From Roseburia inulinivorans DSM 16841 (GTDB taxonomy: Bacteria > Bacillota > Clostridia > Lachnospirales > Lachnospiraceae): 64,000 nt of DNA. The position numbers and the translations under genes are program-made. Positions within the stretch are counted from its first letter, which is position 1. Each line of letters starts with the position of its first letter. The notes below the pieces were generated by a model. It worked only from the letters and a program-made list of their open reading frames with translations. It searched no databases and was not told where the DNA came from. The DNA is taken from positions 43,164 to 107,163 of the forward strand of contig NZ_ACFY01000091.1 in the NCBI RefSeq assembly GCF_000174195.1. Direction: 5' to 3'. Below, one piece after another: positions 54,067-63,207 of the stretch.

Positions 54067-55563
54067 ATGAAAAAAGGACAAATCATAGAAGGCGTGATCG
54101 AGCGCGTAGACTTTCCAAATAAGGGAATTATCAGAACAGAGGATGGCAGACAGGTTATTGTAAAAAATACGATACCGGGACAGAAAGTGTCTGCTTCCAT
54201 CAATAAAATCCGCAAAGGAAAGGCAGAGGGCAGACTTTTAGAGGTATTGGAAAAGTCACCGCTGGAAGGGGACAAAACAGGATGTGTCCATGCCGGGGAA
54301 TGTGGAGGATGTACTTATCAGACACTTCCATACGACAGGCAGCTTGAGATGAAAGCAGAACAGGTAAAAAAATTAATGGATGATGTGATCGATCAGGAAA
54401 ACCGGGATTACCAGTTTCTGGGAATCAAGGAAAGTCCAAGGCAGACCGGATACCGCAATAAAATGGAATTTTCCTTTGGGGATGAATTTAAGGATGGACC
54501 GTTAGCACTTGGCATGCATAAGCGTGGAAGCTTTTATGATATTGTGACGGTGGAAAACTGCCAGATCGTGGATGAGGATTTCAGAAAGATCCTGTCTGTC
54601 ACACTTGCTTATTTTCGTGAAAAAAATATCACCTATTACCATAAACTGCGTCACACCGGATATTTGAGACATCTGCTTGTCCGTAAGGCAGTCAAAACAG
54701 GGGAAATATTAGTAGATCTGGTGACTACAACGCAGACGGATTTTCCGGGAATTGCCGCAGCACAGATGGATGAAGTTGAAAGTACGTTGAACAATGCACA
54801 GGAAAACGCATTTGCAGGAACGGAAGAGGAATTATTAGAGGGCTGGAAAGCTGCTCTTCTTGCAGCAGATTACAAAGGTATCATGACAGGTATTCTGCAT
54901 ACGAGAAATGACAATGTGGCAGATACCGTGACGAATGAAGGCACGGATGTTTTATATGGACAGGATTTCTTTTACGAGGAATTGCTAGGGCTTCGCTTTA
55001 AGATTACACCATTTTCCTTTTTCCAGACAAATTCCCTGGGTGCAGAGGTGCTATATCAGACTGCCAGAGAGTTTATCGGAGATGCACTTCCAAGCGGAAC
55101 AGACGCAGATATTGCGGAGCATGGTAAAATTGTATTCGATCTGTATTCCGGAACCGGAACGATCGCACAGATGCTTTCTCCGGTAGCTAAAAAAGTGATC
55201 GGTGTGGAGATCATTGAGGAAGCAGTGGAAGCTGCCAAAGAGAATGCACAGTTAAATGGTTTACATAACTGCGAGTTTATCGCAGGGGATGTGCTCAAAG
55301 TCATTGACAGCATTGAAGAAAAGCCGGATTATATTGTACTTGATCCACCAAGGGACGGAATCAATCCAAAAGCTTTGGAAAAAATCATTCGTTACAATGT
55401 GCCTCAGATGGTTTATATTTCCTGCAAGCCGACCAGTCTGGCAAGAGATCTGGAAGTTTTACAGGCGAGAGGATATGAAGTGAAAAAGGTCTGTTGTGTC
55501 GATATGTTTCCTTCGACGTTTCATGTGGAGTCGGTAGTTCTGATGCAGTATTGTGGAAAATAA
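54067..55563 (+). CDS. rlmD: 23S rRNA (uracil-C5) methyltransferase RlmD/RumA type, 498 aa
   Basis: Methylates a uracil of 23S rRNA with S-adenosylmethionine. An N-terminal TRAM domain (1-60) is followed by an iron-sulphur cluster (Cys73, Cys79, Cys82, Cys165), the SAM-binding site (VFDLYSGTGTIAQML near residue 356), LDPPRDGINPKALE near 425 and the catalytic Cys453 in YISCKPTSLARDL. The C-terminus FPSTFHVESVVLMQYCGK is slightly unusual in its last residues. The 3' end of rlmD is a known integration site for clostridial and streptococcal ICEs, and such an element begins about 170 bp downstream. Confidence 0.93.
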   Translation: MKKGQIIEGVIERVDFPNKGIIRTEDGRQVIVKNTIPGQKVSASINKIRKGKAEGRLLEVLEKSPLEGDKTGCVHAGECGGCTYQTLPYDRQLEMKAEQVKKLMDDVIDQENRDYQFLGIKESPRQTGYRNKMEFSFGDEFKDGPLALGMHKRGSFYDIVTVENCQIVDEDFRKILSVTLAYFREKNITYYHKLRHTGYLRHLLVRKAVKTGEILVDLVTTTQTDFPGIAAAQMDEVESTLNNAQENAFAGTEEELLEGWKAALLAADYKGIMTGILHTRNDNVADTVTNEGTDVLYGQDFFYEELLGLRFKITPFSFFQTNSLGAEVLYQTAREFIGDALPSGTDADIAEHGKIVFDLYSGTGTIAQMLSPVAKKVIGVEIIEEAVEAAKENAQLNGLHNCEFIAGDVLKVIDSIEEKPDYIVLDPPRDGINPKALEKIIRYNVPQMVYISCKPTSLARDLEVLQARGYEVKKVCCVDMFPSTFHVESVVLMQYCGK

Positions 55564-55602
55564 GAAAAATAGGCATGTTAGACCACAAGATGTTGTGGTT
55601 TG

Positions 55603-55650
55603 AGGGCAAAAATTGGAGCAAAAAATGACCAGTTTTTGCCCTATTTTTTT
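55603..55650 (+). terminator. Terminator after rlmD
   Basis: AGGGCAAAAA pairs with TTTTTGCCCT, followed by ATTTTTTT. A smaller stem (CCACAA / TTGTGG, 55583-55598) precedes it. Confidence 0.7.
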
Positions 55651-55734
55651 CCACGTTTTTATAGATGCATAGAGGCAAAAAAGAGATTTTTAAGTATTTT
55701 GGGACAAAATTCAGAGAAAGGAAAAGAAACAGGG

Positions 55735-56469
55735 ATGGAGAAAAAGCAGCACCCAAGTTACGGAATGATTCGGTTTGCAAGGTCCTCAATCGGTGGTTCA
55801 GGAACGGCATTGTTTGGAAGTTCCATCATGCATAATAATGTCATACGCCTGTCCATTTCAAAAGGCATGATGGAAAGGGAGGGCAACGAGGACTGGTTTT
55901 TGGCAGGGACAGACATCAATGACATGATCGTTGAGGTGGAGATGTCCTATACACAGTTTGCCGAAGCAATCACATCACTTAACATTGGAGAGGGGATACC
56001 GGTTACCATTACAAAAGTGAATGGGACATTCGTTGAACCATGCCCATACAGTGACAGGCAGAAAGTAATGCGCCGGGAAGTGGATGAAGCAACCCGTGAC
56101 TTGGTGCGGCAACTGGAAAAGAGGTCAGAGGAGATTGAAAAACTTCTGGATGAGAAACGTGTCCTGAGCAGGGAGGACCGGAGAAATATCGTCTCGACAT
56201 TGAAAAATGTACGGCAGGAGTTAAAAAGTAATATCCCCTATCTGCAGAAACTGTTTGCTGAACAGATGGATAAAACCGTGACAGAGGCGAAAGGGGAGTT
56301 TGAAACTTACCTGCAGAACAAGATGAACAGCATTGCACTTGCAGCAATTTCAGAACAGATGAAGCAGGAGGAAATCAGTTTAAACAGAAACATGATACCG
56401 GAACTGGAAGTACAGGAGGGCGGGGAAGAGGCAGGGGAGATGGAAGCGGGAATGCACATGGACATGTAA
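55735..56469 (+). CDS. Element protein of unknown function, 244 aa
   Basis: Soluble, mostly helical in the middle (residues 110-220 predicted coiled, e.g. REVDEATRDLVRQLEKRSEE). The first 100 residues look beta-rich (LFGSSIMHNNVIRLSISKG). The tail is EEAGEMEAGMHMDM, Met-rich like the tails of two other proteins of this element. First gene of the element on this side; start ATG 55735 behind AAAGGAAAAG; an upstream extension to 55600 runs through the terminator and is rejected. Confidence 0.7.
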   Translation: MEKKQHPSYGMIRFARSSIGGSGTALFGSSIMHNNVIRLSISKGMMEREGNEDWFLAGTDINDMIVEVEMSYTQFAEAITSLNIGEGIPVTITKVNGTFVEPCPYSDRQKVMRREVDEATRDLVRQLEKRSEEIEKLLDEKRVLSREDRRNIVSTLKNVRQELKSNIPYLQKLFAEQMDKTVTEAKGEFETYLQNKMNSIALAAISEQMKQEEISLNRNMIPELEVQEGGEEAGEMEAGMHMDM

Positions 56470-56538
56470 GGCGGTACTTATTTTAGAAATGAAATGGGTG
56501 CTGTCTTTTTTTATGGAAAAAGAAAGGAGACAGATTTG

Positions 56539-57147
56539 ATGTCGGGATTTTTTTGCAACAGTCCAAGACTGCAGTTATTAGAACGGCAGATGCGCCAGCC
56601 GCCGGGATATCGTCCCAGAGGGCAGGGGTGGATGTTTGACATGGAAGAGTGGAAAAGCAGGGGAAATTATTCGGAGATTGTGGACTGTGTCATCAGCCGG
56701 ATGCAGATGGAACACTTAAAGAAAAGGATACAGGAGGTATTTGGAAACGCAGAAAAGGAACTGATTTTTTATGACAGCAGGCACAGAAACGATTTTTCTT
56801 CCCTGCTGCTTGGCAGACGGAAAAAGAACCTGTGCGGACTTCCGAATTATGCCGCCGCAGTATTTCTTCTGTCTGCAGATGAAAACCTGTGGGAGAAAGT
56901 TTCTAAGCAGGTGCTGGATACGGGGATTTATTTTGACCGCATCCGGCTTGGCAGCGTTACGCTGGAACAATATATCCTGTTCCATGCGGCAAGGGATGTG
57001 TATCTGGGGACAAAGCATATCCGGCTGTCGGAGCTGACCGACAGGGAATTGATACCGGATGAAATCTTAAGGCTCATCGTCAATGCATTCGTGATGGAAA
57101 GGTATGGGGTGGACATCGTAGAACGGGAGGTGTGGAATGAAGATTAG
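56539..57147 (+). CDS. Element protein, DUF6075-like, 202 aa
   Basis: Soluble protein; the C-terminal 110 residues resemble the DUF6075 group found on clostridial conjugative elements: IFYDSRHRNDFSSLL, then NYAAAVFLLSADENLWEKVS and ILRLIVNAFVMERYG. The N-terminal portion (PGYRPRGQGWMFDMEEWKSR) is basic. The next gene begins 11 bp before its stop, indicating coupling. ATG 56539 is chosen for AAAGGAGA. Assignment to DUF6075 is tentative; no biochemical function known. Confidence 0.6.
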   Translation: MSGFFCNSPRLQLLERQMRQPPGYRPRGQGWMFDMEEWKSRGNYSEIVDCVISRMQMEHLKKRIQEVFGNAEKELIFYDSRHRNDFSSLLLGRRKKNLCGLPNYAAAVFLLSADENLWEKVSKQVLDTGIYFDRIRLGSVTLEQYILFHAARDVYLGTKHIRLSELTDRELIPDEILRLIVNAFVMERYGVDIVEREVWNED

Positions 57148-58789
57148 AGCAAAAAATGGGGGACAGACTGTAGATATAACTCTGCCGGCAACGGACATGG
57201 ACATGCAGTATTGCATGAAATGTATCGGGATAGAAGATATTGTACCGGTATGCTGTATCAGTGAGGTGTGGGATGAACCGTCCTATTTTGGGTTCCTGAA
57301 AGACCAGACAGTCAGCATGGACGAACTTAATTTCTTAGCCAGAAGGCTGGATGGAATGACGGAATACGAAAAAAGAGTGGTGGGTGTCTACAGCAGTGAA
57401 ACAGGCATCCGGGAAATGAAACAACTGATCAACCTGACTTACAGCCTGCAGGGACTGTCCCTGCTCACAGACTTAACGGATGGAAACCGTGTCGGGCTGA
57501 GACTTTATCTGGACCGGCATCTTGCAATCTCAGAAGAAGAAAAGAGCAAAATGGATTTTAACGCATATGCACAGAAGATTTTTTCAGAAGGAAAATGTAA
57601 GTTCCTGCCACATGGGATACTGGTAGATCAGGGATTCCAGATGGAGGAGGTCTATAACGGAAAAACCTTTCCAGAATACATCGACAGACCGGATGAAACC
57701 GTGGCGGTTTTATCTCTTGAAAATGAGGCAGGGGATAAGGAATACCTTTATCTTCCAACGGACATCAGTGCCATGGATAAGGTAAAGAAAAGACTCAACA
57801 TCGCAGCATTTGCTGAAGGCATTGTGAACGGGATAGAAAATATCCGGCTGCCGGAAAGCATCCTTCCTTCCCCGGAAGATATGTGTATGTCTCTGCAGGG
57901 TGATGTCCAGAAACTGACTCTTTTTAATGAGATGTGCCAGACCGTCAGCCGTTTTGATGAAACAAAAATGGACCGGCTTGCAATGGCAGCCGGATTCGTG
58001 GGAACAGGAGAATTTACTGATATCACTTACATCGCAAAGCATCTGGATGAATTTGAAATACATCCGCAGATACATACGGATAAAGAGTATGGGGAATTTC
58101 TGGTTAAAGAAGCGGGGATGTTTGAAGTTGATGAAATTCTCTTGCCGCATATTGATTATGCCGGGGTTGCCCGTGATAAAAGACAGGCAACGATGGCAGA
58201 CAGCGGATTTATTCCAGAGGGCTTTGTTGGCACGCAGAGGGCGATCCATGAGTATCAGGAATATCAGGGGGAATTTGCCGATCTGCTTGAAAAAAACGGG
58301 ATACCCTGTGAAACGTTCTGCCTTTACAGTTCGCTGGCAGGGATGATGTATCAGGATGGAGAGGAGCAGGAAACGCTGTACCGGAGTGAACTGGCAGATT
58401 ATGAGGAACAAATCCAGAAAGCCATCCTCAAAGAATGGCATGTGGAAGAAGAGCCGAGGGGACTCATGCATTATTTTGACGGGAACAGACAGGTGGCTGC
58501 AAAAGTGATCAGTGCATTTCCGAGAGTGCAGAACATCCGGGGAGAACTGTTCGGAGTTCTGGAATGCAGTATCTGCCAGCCTCTGACACAAAATGAAATC
58601 TATGAACTGAAAAATTTCTGGGACGGACAGATGAGTGACGGCTGGGGAGAAGGCTTTGAACAAAGACCAATCTATACGCAGGAGGGAGAACTGTATGTCA
58701 GTTTCTGGACACAGGAAAGACACTGGGGCGTCATGACGGAGGAAGAACTGGACAGAATCTGGAATCATGGCATGACGCAGACTCTGTAA
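57137..58789 (+). CDS. ArdA-like antirestriction protein, double domain, 550 aa
   Basis: Two ArdA-like segments. One lies at residues 40-115 (DQTVSMDELNFLARRLDGMTEYE) and one at 270-360 (LDEFEIHPQIHTDKEYG; ILLPHIDYAGVARDKRQATMADSG, the block usual in ArdA). A C-terminal domain (VAAKVISAFPRVQNIRGELFG; DGWGEGFEQRPIY) recurs in element proteins. ArdA mimics DNA to block type I restriction enzymes during transfer; the protein is acidic, in keeping with this. It is longer than ordinary ArdA (about 165 residues), so it is a composite. Confidence 0.7.
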   Translation: MKIRAKNGGQTVDITLPATDMDMQYCMKCIGIEDIVPVCCISEVWDEPSYFGFLKDQTVSMDELNFLARRLDGMTEYEKRVVGVYSSETGIREMKQLINLTYSLQGLSLLTDLTDGNRVGLRLYLDRHLAISEEEKSKMDFNAYAQKIFSEGKCKFLPHGILVDQGFQMEEVYNGKTFPEYIDRPDETVAVLSLENEAGDKEYLYLPTDISAMDKVKKRLNIAAFAEGIVNGIENIRLPESILPSPEDMCMSLQGDVQKLTLFNEMCQTVSRFDETKMDRLAMAAGFVGTGEFTDITYIAKHLDEFEIHPQIHTDKEYGEFLVKEAGMFEVDEILLPHIDYAGVARDKRQATMADSGFIPEGFVGTQRAIHEYQEYQGEFADLLEKNGIPCETFCLYSSLAGMMYQDGEEQETLYRSELADYEEQIQKAILKEWHVEEEPRGLMHYFDGNRQVAAKVISAFPRVQNIRGELFGVLECSICQPLTQNEIYELKNFWDGQMSDGWGEGFEQRPIYTQEGELYVSFWTQERHWGVMTEEELDRIWNHGMTQTL

Positions 58790-58864
58790 AAAAATAATAT
58801 TCTGCTGGATATGTGCTGGTGTATGTAGTATTGTGTGTCCCAAATAAACCAAGGAGGCAAACAG

Positions 58865-59167
58865 ATGAAATTGGATGATACAGTCATGGTGCAGTTTTTT
58901 GGGGAGCTTATCGAATCATACCGCCAGCAGATCATGGATCAGGAAGAGGCAAGGGAACTTTCAAAGAAGGAAAAAAAGTTCCTGGCAGACTTAAGAAAAG
59001 AACTGGAGCTGTCAAACCCACAAGCGTACAGGATGGTGACAGAACTTTTTGGATGCATGTTAGACATCAGCCAGATAAAACAGGAACAGCTTTATATACA
59101 GGGAATAAAGGATGGAATACGAATCCGAAAACTGGTAAAAGAAATCGAGGAAGGTGAGGAATGTTAA
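58865..59167 (+). CDS. Element protein of unknown function, 100 aa
   Basis: Small helical, charged protein (FFGELIESYRQQIMDQEEAR; KEKKFLADLRKELELSNPQA). No known domain recognised. It begins with a strong AAGGAGG ribosome binding site, and its last 7 bp overlap the next gene, so the two are coupled. Confidence 0.7.
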   Translation: MKLDDTVMVQFFGELIESYRQQIMDQEEARELSKKEKKFLADLRKELELSNPQAYRMVTELFGCMLDISQIKQEQLYIQGIKDGIRIRKLVKEIEEGEEC

Positions 59168-59907
59168 GAAGGGAACAGATAGAACGGCTGAAGGAGAGAT
59201 ATCCTGCGGGTACCGTGGTCAGGCTGGGGCAGATGGAAGGGGAACACCAGATGCCGTCCGGCATGGAGGGAAAAGTAATTGGTGTGGATGATATCGGACA
59301 GATACATGTGGAATGGGAAAATGGAAGCACGCTGGCTCTGAATGTGGAGGAGGATGACTTTACTGTCGTACCGCAGAAGGAAACCCTGTCCGAAAAGAAA
59401 TGCAGGGAGTTTTTAGGGAAAATAAATGAGATATTAAAGGAAACAGATTTCTATCTGCTGAATGTGTCATGCAATGGAGGGGATACCGCCTATGCTGCCC
59501 AAAAGCTGCTTGCCATGCATCAGGCATTTGAAACCGTGTACGGGGAAGGATATGTGGATGAGGAGTATGGGATGGTGATGATGCCGGCGGTGGTCTGCGG
59601 AAGGGATTCCGGCATACGCACGCTGGCACTTGTCACGCTTGATCTGGAGTCTTCCGAGGAACACTTCGGAACGATTTTCATGACGCCGGGCGGCATGATG
59701 GAGCAGGGCAGCAGCTTCCTGAGTGAAAAACAGAAACAGGCACTGGCAGAGTATTATATCCCATATGACTACTGGTACACACCGCTTGTGGAAAGGGACC
59801 ACCATGTGGATTTTACACAGATACCGGAGGAGGTGGCAGACATCCGCAGGATGGTGGATGAACTACTGGTGCAGGGGGAGGCTTTCCATATGAATGAACC
59901 AAAATAG
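59161..59907 (+). CDS. DUF4314-domain protein, 248 aa
   Basis: The N-terminal DUF4314 domain (residues 10-70: YPAGTVVRLGQMEGEHQMPS; VIGVDDIGQIHVEWENG) is a small beta-barrel of unknown function typical of conjugative elements. The C-terminal half is a soluble domain (LAEYYIPYDYWYTPLVERDHH near residue 205) with no recognised family. It is coupled to the preceding gene and followed by the methylase. Confidence 0.82.
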   Translation: MLRREQIERLKERYPAGTVVRLGQMEGEHQMPSGMEGKVIGVDDIGQIHVEWENGSTLALNVEEDDFTVVPQKETLSEKKCREFLGKINEILKETDFYLLNVSCNGGDTAYAAQKLLAMHQAFETVYGEGYVDEEYGMVMMPAVVCGRDSGIRTLALVTLDLESSEEHFGTIFMTPGGMMEQGSSFLSEKQKQALAEYYIPYDYWYTPLVERDHHVDFTQIPEEVADIRRMVDELLVQGEAFHMNEPK

Positions 59908-59919
59908 GAGGAAAAAAAT

Positions 59920-60895
59920 TTGAACAGCATCATAAGCTGGGTTGGCGGCAAGAAAGCACTGCGCGACCTGATCTATCTGCGCATGCCGAAAAACTATGAC
60001 CGCTACATAGAAGTATTTGGCGGTGGCGGCTGGGTTTTATTCGGGAAACCGCCGGATAAATGCATGGAGGTTTACAATGATTTTAATTCAAATCTTGCAA
60101 ACCTCTTTTATTGTGTCAAGGAAAGGCCAATGGCACTGCTTCGGGAACTGTCCTTCCTGCCGCTCAACTCCAGAGATGAATTTACAACACTGCGGAAATT
60201 TCTGACCATGGAAGAATTTAAGAGTGAACATCTTGCAGAAGAATTAGAGATTGCAACACACTTCTTGAAAGAACCAGAGGCGACAGAAATCCGTGACATT
60301 CTTATGGAGCGTGCCGCAGTAGGGGATGTAAAAAAGGGCAGCGGCATTTTATAAGATCATCCGTTACAGCTATGGAAGCGGATGCACCTCTTATGGCTGC
60401 CAGCCTTTTGACATACGCAAAACTTTTACCATCATCTGGGAGGCAAACCGCAGGCTGAAGGATACCGTGATCGAGAATAAGGATTTTGAGGCACTCATCC
60501 GTCAATATGACAGACCGAATGCCTTTTTTTATTGCGATCCGCCGTATTTTGAAACCGAGGGACATTATGAGGTGGTGTTCCGTAAGGAAGATCATGTGAG
60601 ACTCAGGGATACCTTAAAAGGCATACAGGGAAAGTTCATGGTTTCCTATAACGACTGTGCCTATATCCGTGAGCTGTATCAGGACTTCCAGATTGAAGCG
60701 GTGACAAGAATCAATAATCTTGCACAGAGGTATGACAACGGAAGTGAGTTCCCGGAAGTTCTAATCGCCAACTATGACATGGAGGAAAGGAAAAAAAGCA
60801 TGCCGATGCAGATGAACCTGTTTGAACTGTACGGGGAACAGAAAACGGTCCGGTGGAAGGGAAAGGAGACAGAGGAAGAGCCACAGGACACATAA
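59920..60895 (+). pseudogene. Dam-like DNA adenine methylase (D12 class), frameshifted
   Basis: Frames 59920-60354 and 60467-60895 belong to one adenine-N6 methyltransferase of about 324 residues. Motifs: SWVGGKKALRDLI (SAM site), YIEVFGGGGWVLFGK, NDFNSNLANLF, and the catalytic DPPY in FFYCDPPYFETEGHY. The join lies in the A6G3 run at 60330-60338; removing one base gives DVKKAAAFYKIIRYSYGSG, the normal family text. The start codon is TTG 59920 with AGGAGG. On an element it would protect DNA against host restriction. Confidence 0.85.
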
Positions 60896-60917
60896 AAAAA
60901 GAAAGAAGGAGGAAAAC

Positions 60918-61367
60918 ATGCTTCAGTTAGTAGAAATGGAAGGAAAGATGACGGAAAACGGGTGTATTGAGATTCCCGCAGTGGTGTTAGAGCAGGCTGG
61001 TATCTGTACCGGTGACACCGTGAAACTTGTGTATATGGCAGAGGACGGGGAACTTAAGAACACGGCAAAGGAGTTCCTGCTTGCAAGGGCAGGACAGGAT
61101 GTGGCAGAGGAACTGGCAAAGGAGGAAAACATTGCGTTCCAGATACCGGAAGAATTATTAAGGGATGCCGGAATCCCGATGGACGCAGACCTTGACATTG
61201 TGTGTCAGGAAGGACGCATTATCATCCTGCCGTCAGAACTTGTGCAGGGGACGGAAGTGCCGGAGGAACTGCTTGCCATCTGCAGGGAGCTTGGCATCAC
61301 GGAGGATAAGGTAAACATCATTTTGCGGACCACAGAGGAGGGAACGGATGAAAAAACCGGTGTATAA
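60918..61367 (+). CDS. AbrB/SpoVT-like element regulator, 149 aa
   Basis: An AbrB-like beta-hairpin region at residues 5-40 (GKMTENGCIEIPAVVLEQAG) is followed by a second, similar half (IAFQIPEELLRDAGIPMDADL; GRIIILPSELV). The last 20 bp overlap the next gene, also AbrB-type. Likely a dimeric DNA-binding regulator; target not known. ATG 60918 is chosen (GAAGGAGG); a longer upstream frame is rejected. Confidence 0.72.
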   Translation: MLQLVEMEGKMTENGCIEIPAVVLEQAGICTGDTVKLVYMAEDGELKNTAKEFLLARAGQDVAEELAKEENIAFQIPEELLRDAGIPMDADLDIVCQEGRIIILPSELVQGTEVPEELLAICRELGITEDKVNIILRTTEEGTDEKTGV

Positions 61368-61635
61368 GCTGTTAGACGAAAAAGGACGCATCCTGATCCC
61401 GAAAGAATTCCGCCAGATGGCAGAGCTTGAGAGCGGGGATATCGTAAAGCTGTCCGTGAGCAGTGGAAAAATCATGGTATCCAAAGTAGATATCGTGGAG
61501 ATGGGGAGTCAGGACCCGCAGGCAGTGGAAGCCTATGTAAATGCGGCGGTAAAACATATGAGTCCGGCAAAACAGGTGGCACTTGCGGCAAGGATTCTGA
61601 AATTCGCACAGCAGGAGGGAGGTACGGATTGTTAA
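61348..61635 (+). CDS. AbrB/SpoVT-family DNA-binding protein, 95 aa
   Basis: A clean SpoVT/AbrB swapped-hairpin domain lies at residues 6-46 (LLDEKGRILIPKEFRQMAEL; SGDIVKLSVSSGKIMVSKV), with a helical tail. It is transcriptionally and translationally linked to its neighbours (20-bp overlap before, 7-bp overlap after). Probably regulates the element's genes, possibly as a heteromer with the preceding protein. Confidence 0.85.
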   Translation: MKKPVYKLLDEKGRILIPKEFRQMAELESGDIVKLSVSSGKIMVSKVDIVEMGSQDPQAVEAYVNAAVKHMSPAKQVALAARILKFAQQEGGTDC

Positions 61636-61883
61636 GGAATAAGTACAGGGCATTTGAAATCAGGGACGATCAGGTCAGCCAGACGCTGGTGGACGGGAAT
61701 CTCTGCTCCATTGCAGAATTTATCCTGCATTGCGATGAGGGAAGCATCATCACCCTGCACACCATGGAGGGCGAGCCGTTTTTGATCGGACTCTCCAAGA
61801 TGTTTGTATTCTGCGGGGACAAGGCATTCTTAGACAGGCAGTTGATCCCTTACCTGCGCAGCATGGGTGGGGAAAGCGTATGA
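61629..61883 (+). CDS. Element protein of unknown function, 84 aa
   Basis: TTG start overlapping the previous stop, with GGAGGTACGGA upstream. Compact soluble protein (SIAEFILHCDEGSIITLHTM; LIGLSKMFVFCGDKAFLDRQ), mostly beta. No family recognised. Confidence 0.65.
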   Translation: MLRNKYRAFEIRDDQVSQTLVDGNLCSIAEFILHCDEGSIITLHTMEGEPFLIGLSKMFVFCGDKAFLDRQLIPYLRSMGGESV

Positions 61884-61892
61884 AAAGGATTT

Positions 61893-62408
61893 ATGTTCAG
61901 AACGGGATCGTATTTTTTTTATGGGAATCCGGCTGGCTATCTGGGAGACGGGAAAGCAGTCATTGACTGCATGTTCCAGAAAGAGGAGCTGGTTTCATTT
62001 GTGAAGGAACAGTTTTTGGTGGAACCCGTATTCCGGGAGGGTGTGTATGACCGGCTGTCGGAGGGAGGTGGTGTCAAAGAGACAGCGGAGGTCAGCATTG
62101 GGGAAGGGAGGAGGCTTAGAATCTATCAACTGGGACAGGACAGTCCGATCATGATGCGGTTTATCAGTCTGGCAGAGAGAAAAAAGAGAGGGTATGACAG
62201 GCCGCGTAGGGAGGAATATGTCAGAGTCTATGAGGGGGAGATAGAAAACTATAGTCTGGAGGAAGTCTGGGAGAAATACGGACGGAGAGTACCGGAAGGG
62301 TTTCAGGGACATGCATTGTCCATTTCGGATGTGATCGAGTTTGCGGATGGGGAAAACAGCCGCTTTTTCTACATCGAACCATCCGGGTATGAGGAAATCA
62401 GATTTTAA
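61893..62408 (+). CDS. YodL-domain element protein, 171 aa
   Basis: The C-terminal half is a YodL-like domain (LRIYQLGQDSPIMMRFISLA; YVRVYEGEIENYSLEEVWEK; FQGHALSISDVIEFADG), widely found on conjugative elements of Firmicutes. The N-terminus (FRTGSYFFYGNPAGYLGDG) is not assigned. The start is somewhat uncertain: ATG 61893 has AAAAGGA upstream, but an ATG at 61880 in another frame overlaps the preceding stop. Function unknown. Confidence 0.75.
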   Translation: MFRTGSYFFYGNPAGYLGDGKAVIDCMFQKEELVSFVKEQFLVEPVFREGVYDRLSEGGGVKETAEVSIGEGRRLRIYQLGQDSPIMMRFISLAERKKRGYDRPRREEYVRVYEGEIENYSLEEVWEKYGRRVPEGFQGHALSISDVIEFADGENSRFFYIEPSGYEEIRF

Positions 62409-62422
62409 CAAGGAGGATCATT

Positions 62423-62837
62423 ATGCCAAAGGCAAAAAACTGCCCAGAGCCGGGCAGAAACCACAGAACAGCACGCGCCATCTGGAGCAGGGAACAAAGA
62501 AAACACCCCGCTCCAGTTTGATGTGCGCATCCAGTCCATCCGTCCGGGGGACAGCATCAAGGGAACGGCATCCGTAAACATCAACGGGGCATTTGCAATC
62601 CGGGGTGTCAAGATCATTGAGGGAAGCAATGGACTGTTTGTTTCCATGCCAAGCTATAAGGCTGGGAATGAGTACAAGGACATCTGTTTTCCTATCACGC
62701 AGGAATGCAGAAAACAGCTCCATGAAGCAGTCATCGGAGCTTATGAGCAGGCAATTTCGCAGGGGCAGGATACGGTAGCAAAGCATCATGGGATGCAGGC
62801 ACCGGAAGGACAGCCGATGGAGATGGCAGGAATGTAA
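62423..62837 (+). pseudogene. SpoVG-like element protein, frameshifted
   Basis: Starts at ATG 62423 with AAGGAGG. The frame stops early unless one A is removed from A6 at 62434-62439, giving MPKAKTAQSRAETTEQHAPS and then QFDVRIQSIRPGDSIKGTAS. The SpoVG-type domain continues with GAFAIRGVKIIEGSNGLFVS and DICFPITQECRKQLHEAVI. The tail GQPMEMAGM is Met-rich. It is closely related in layout to the gene at 63208. Confidence 0.78.
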
Positions 62838-62916
62838 CAGGATAAAACCAGAGAACATAGAGCAGACCGCACAGAAACGGTCCGGCAGATCATGAGAAAA
62901 ATTGGAGGAAAAAAAT

Positions 62917-63147
62917 ATGAGAAATATGATGAAAAAAGCAGCACAGAATGTAAAGGCAGTTGCCGTGAGAGCAGGGATGTTAATGAAGGATACCAAGGGC
63001 GAGAACTATGTGGATACGGCGGTCAAAATCTTGATCGCAGTCGTTCTCGGCGCACTGCTCCTGGCAGGTCTTTATGCACTCTTCGGGGATGTGGTGATGC
63101 CTACCCTTACCCAGAGGATTCAGGACATGTTCAACTATGCAGGATAA
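62917..63147 (+). CDS. DUF6133-like small membrane protein, pilin-like, 76 aa
   Basis: A basic N-terminus is followed by YVDTAVKILIAVVLGALLLA and a short tail (LTQRIQDMFNYAG), the DUF6133 form of integrative elements. The single helix follows a short basic leader as in Flp-type pilins, and a prepilin peptidase gene follows at 63626. It is probably an envelope or pilus component for transfer. The ribosome binding site is TTGGAGG. Confidence 0.8.
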   Translation: MRNMMKKAAQNVKAVAVRAGMLMKDTKGENYVDTAVKILIAVVLGALLLAGLYALFGDVVMPTLTQRIQDMFNYAG

Positions 63148-63207
63148 GGAACACCGGTCCAAGACAGGGAAACAGGAAAAATAACAGAATGATATGGAGG
63201 AAAACAG

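Noticed and set aside
57710..58852. A 380-codon minus-strand frame opposite the ArdA-like gene
   Set aside because: Antisense shadow of a well-supported gene; no start context or domain.
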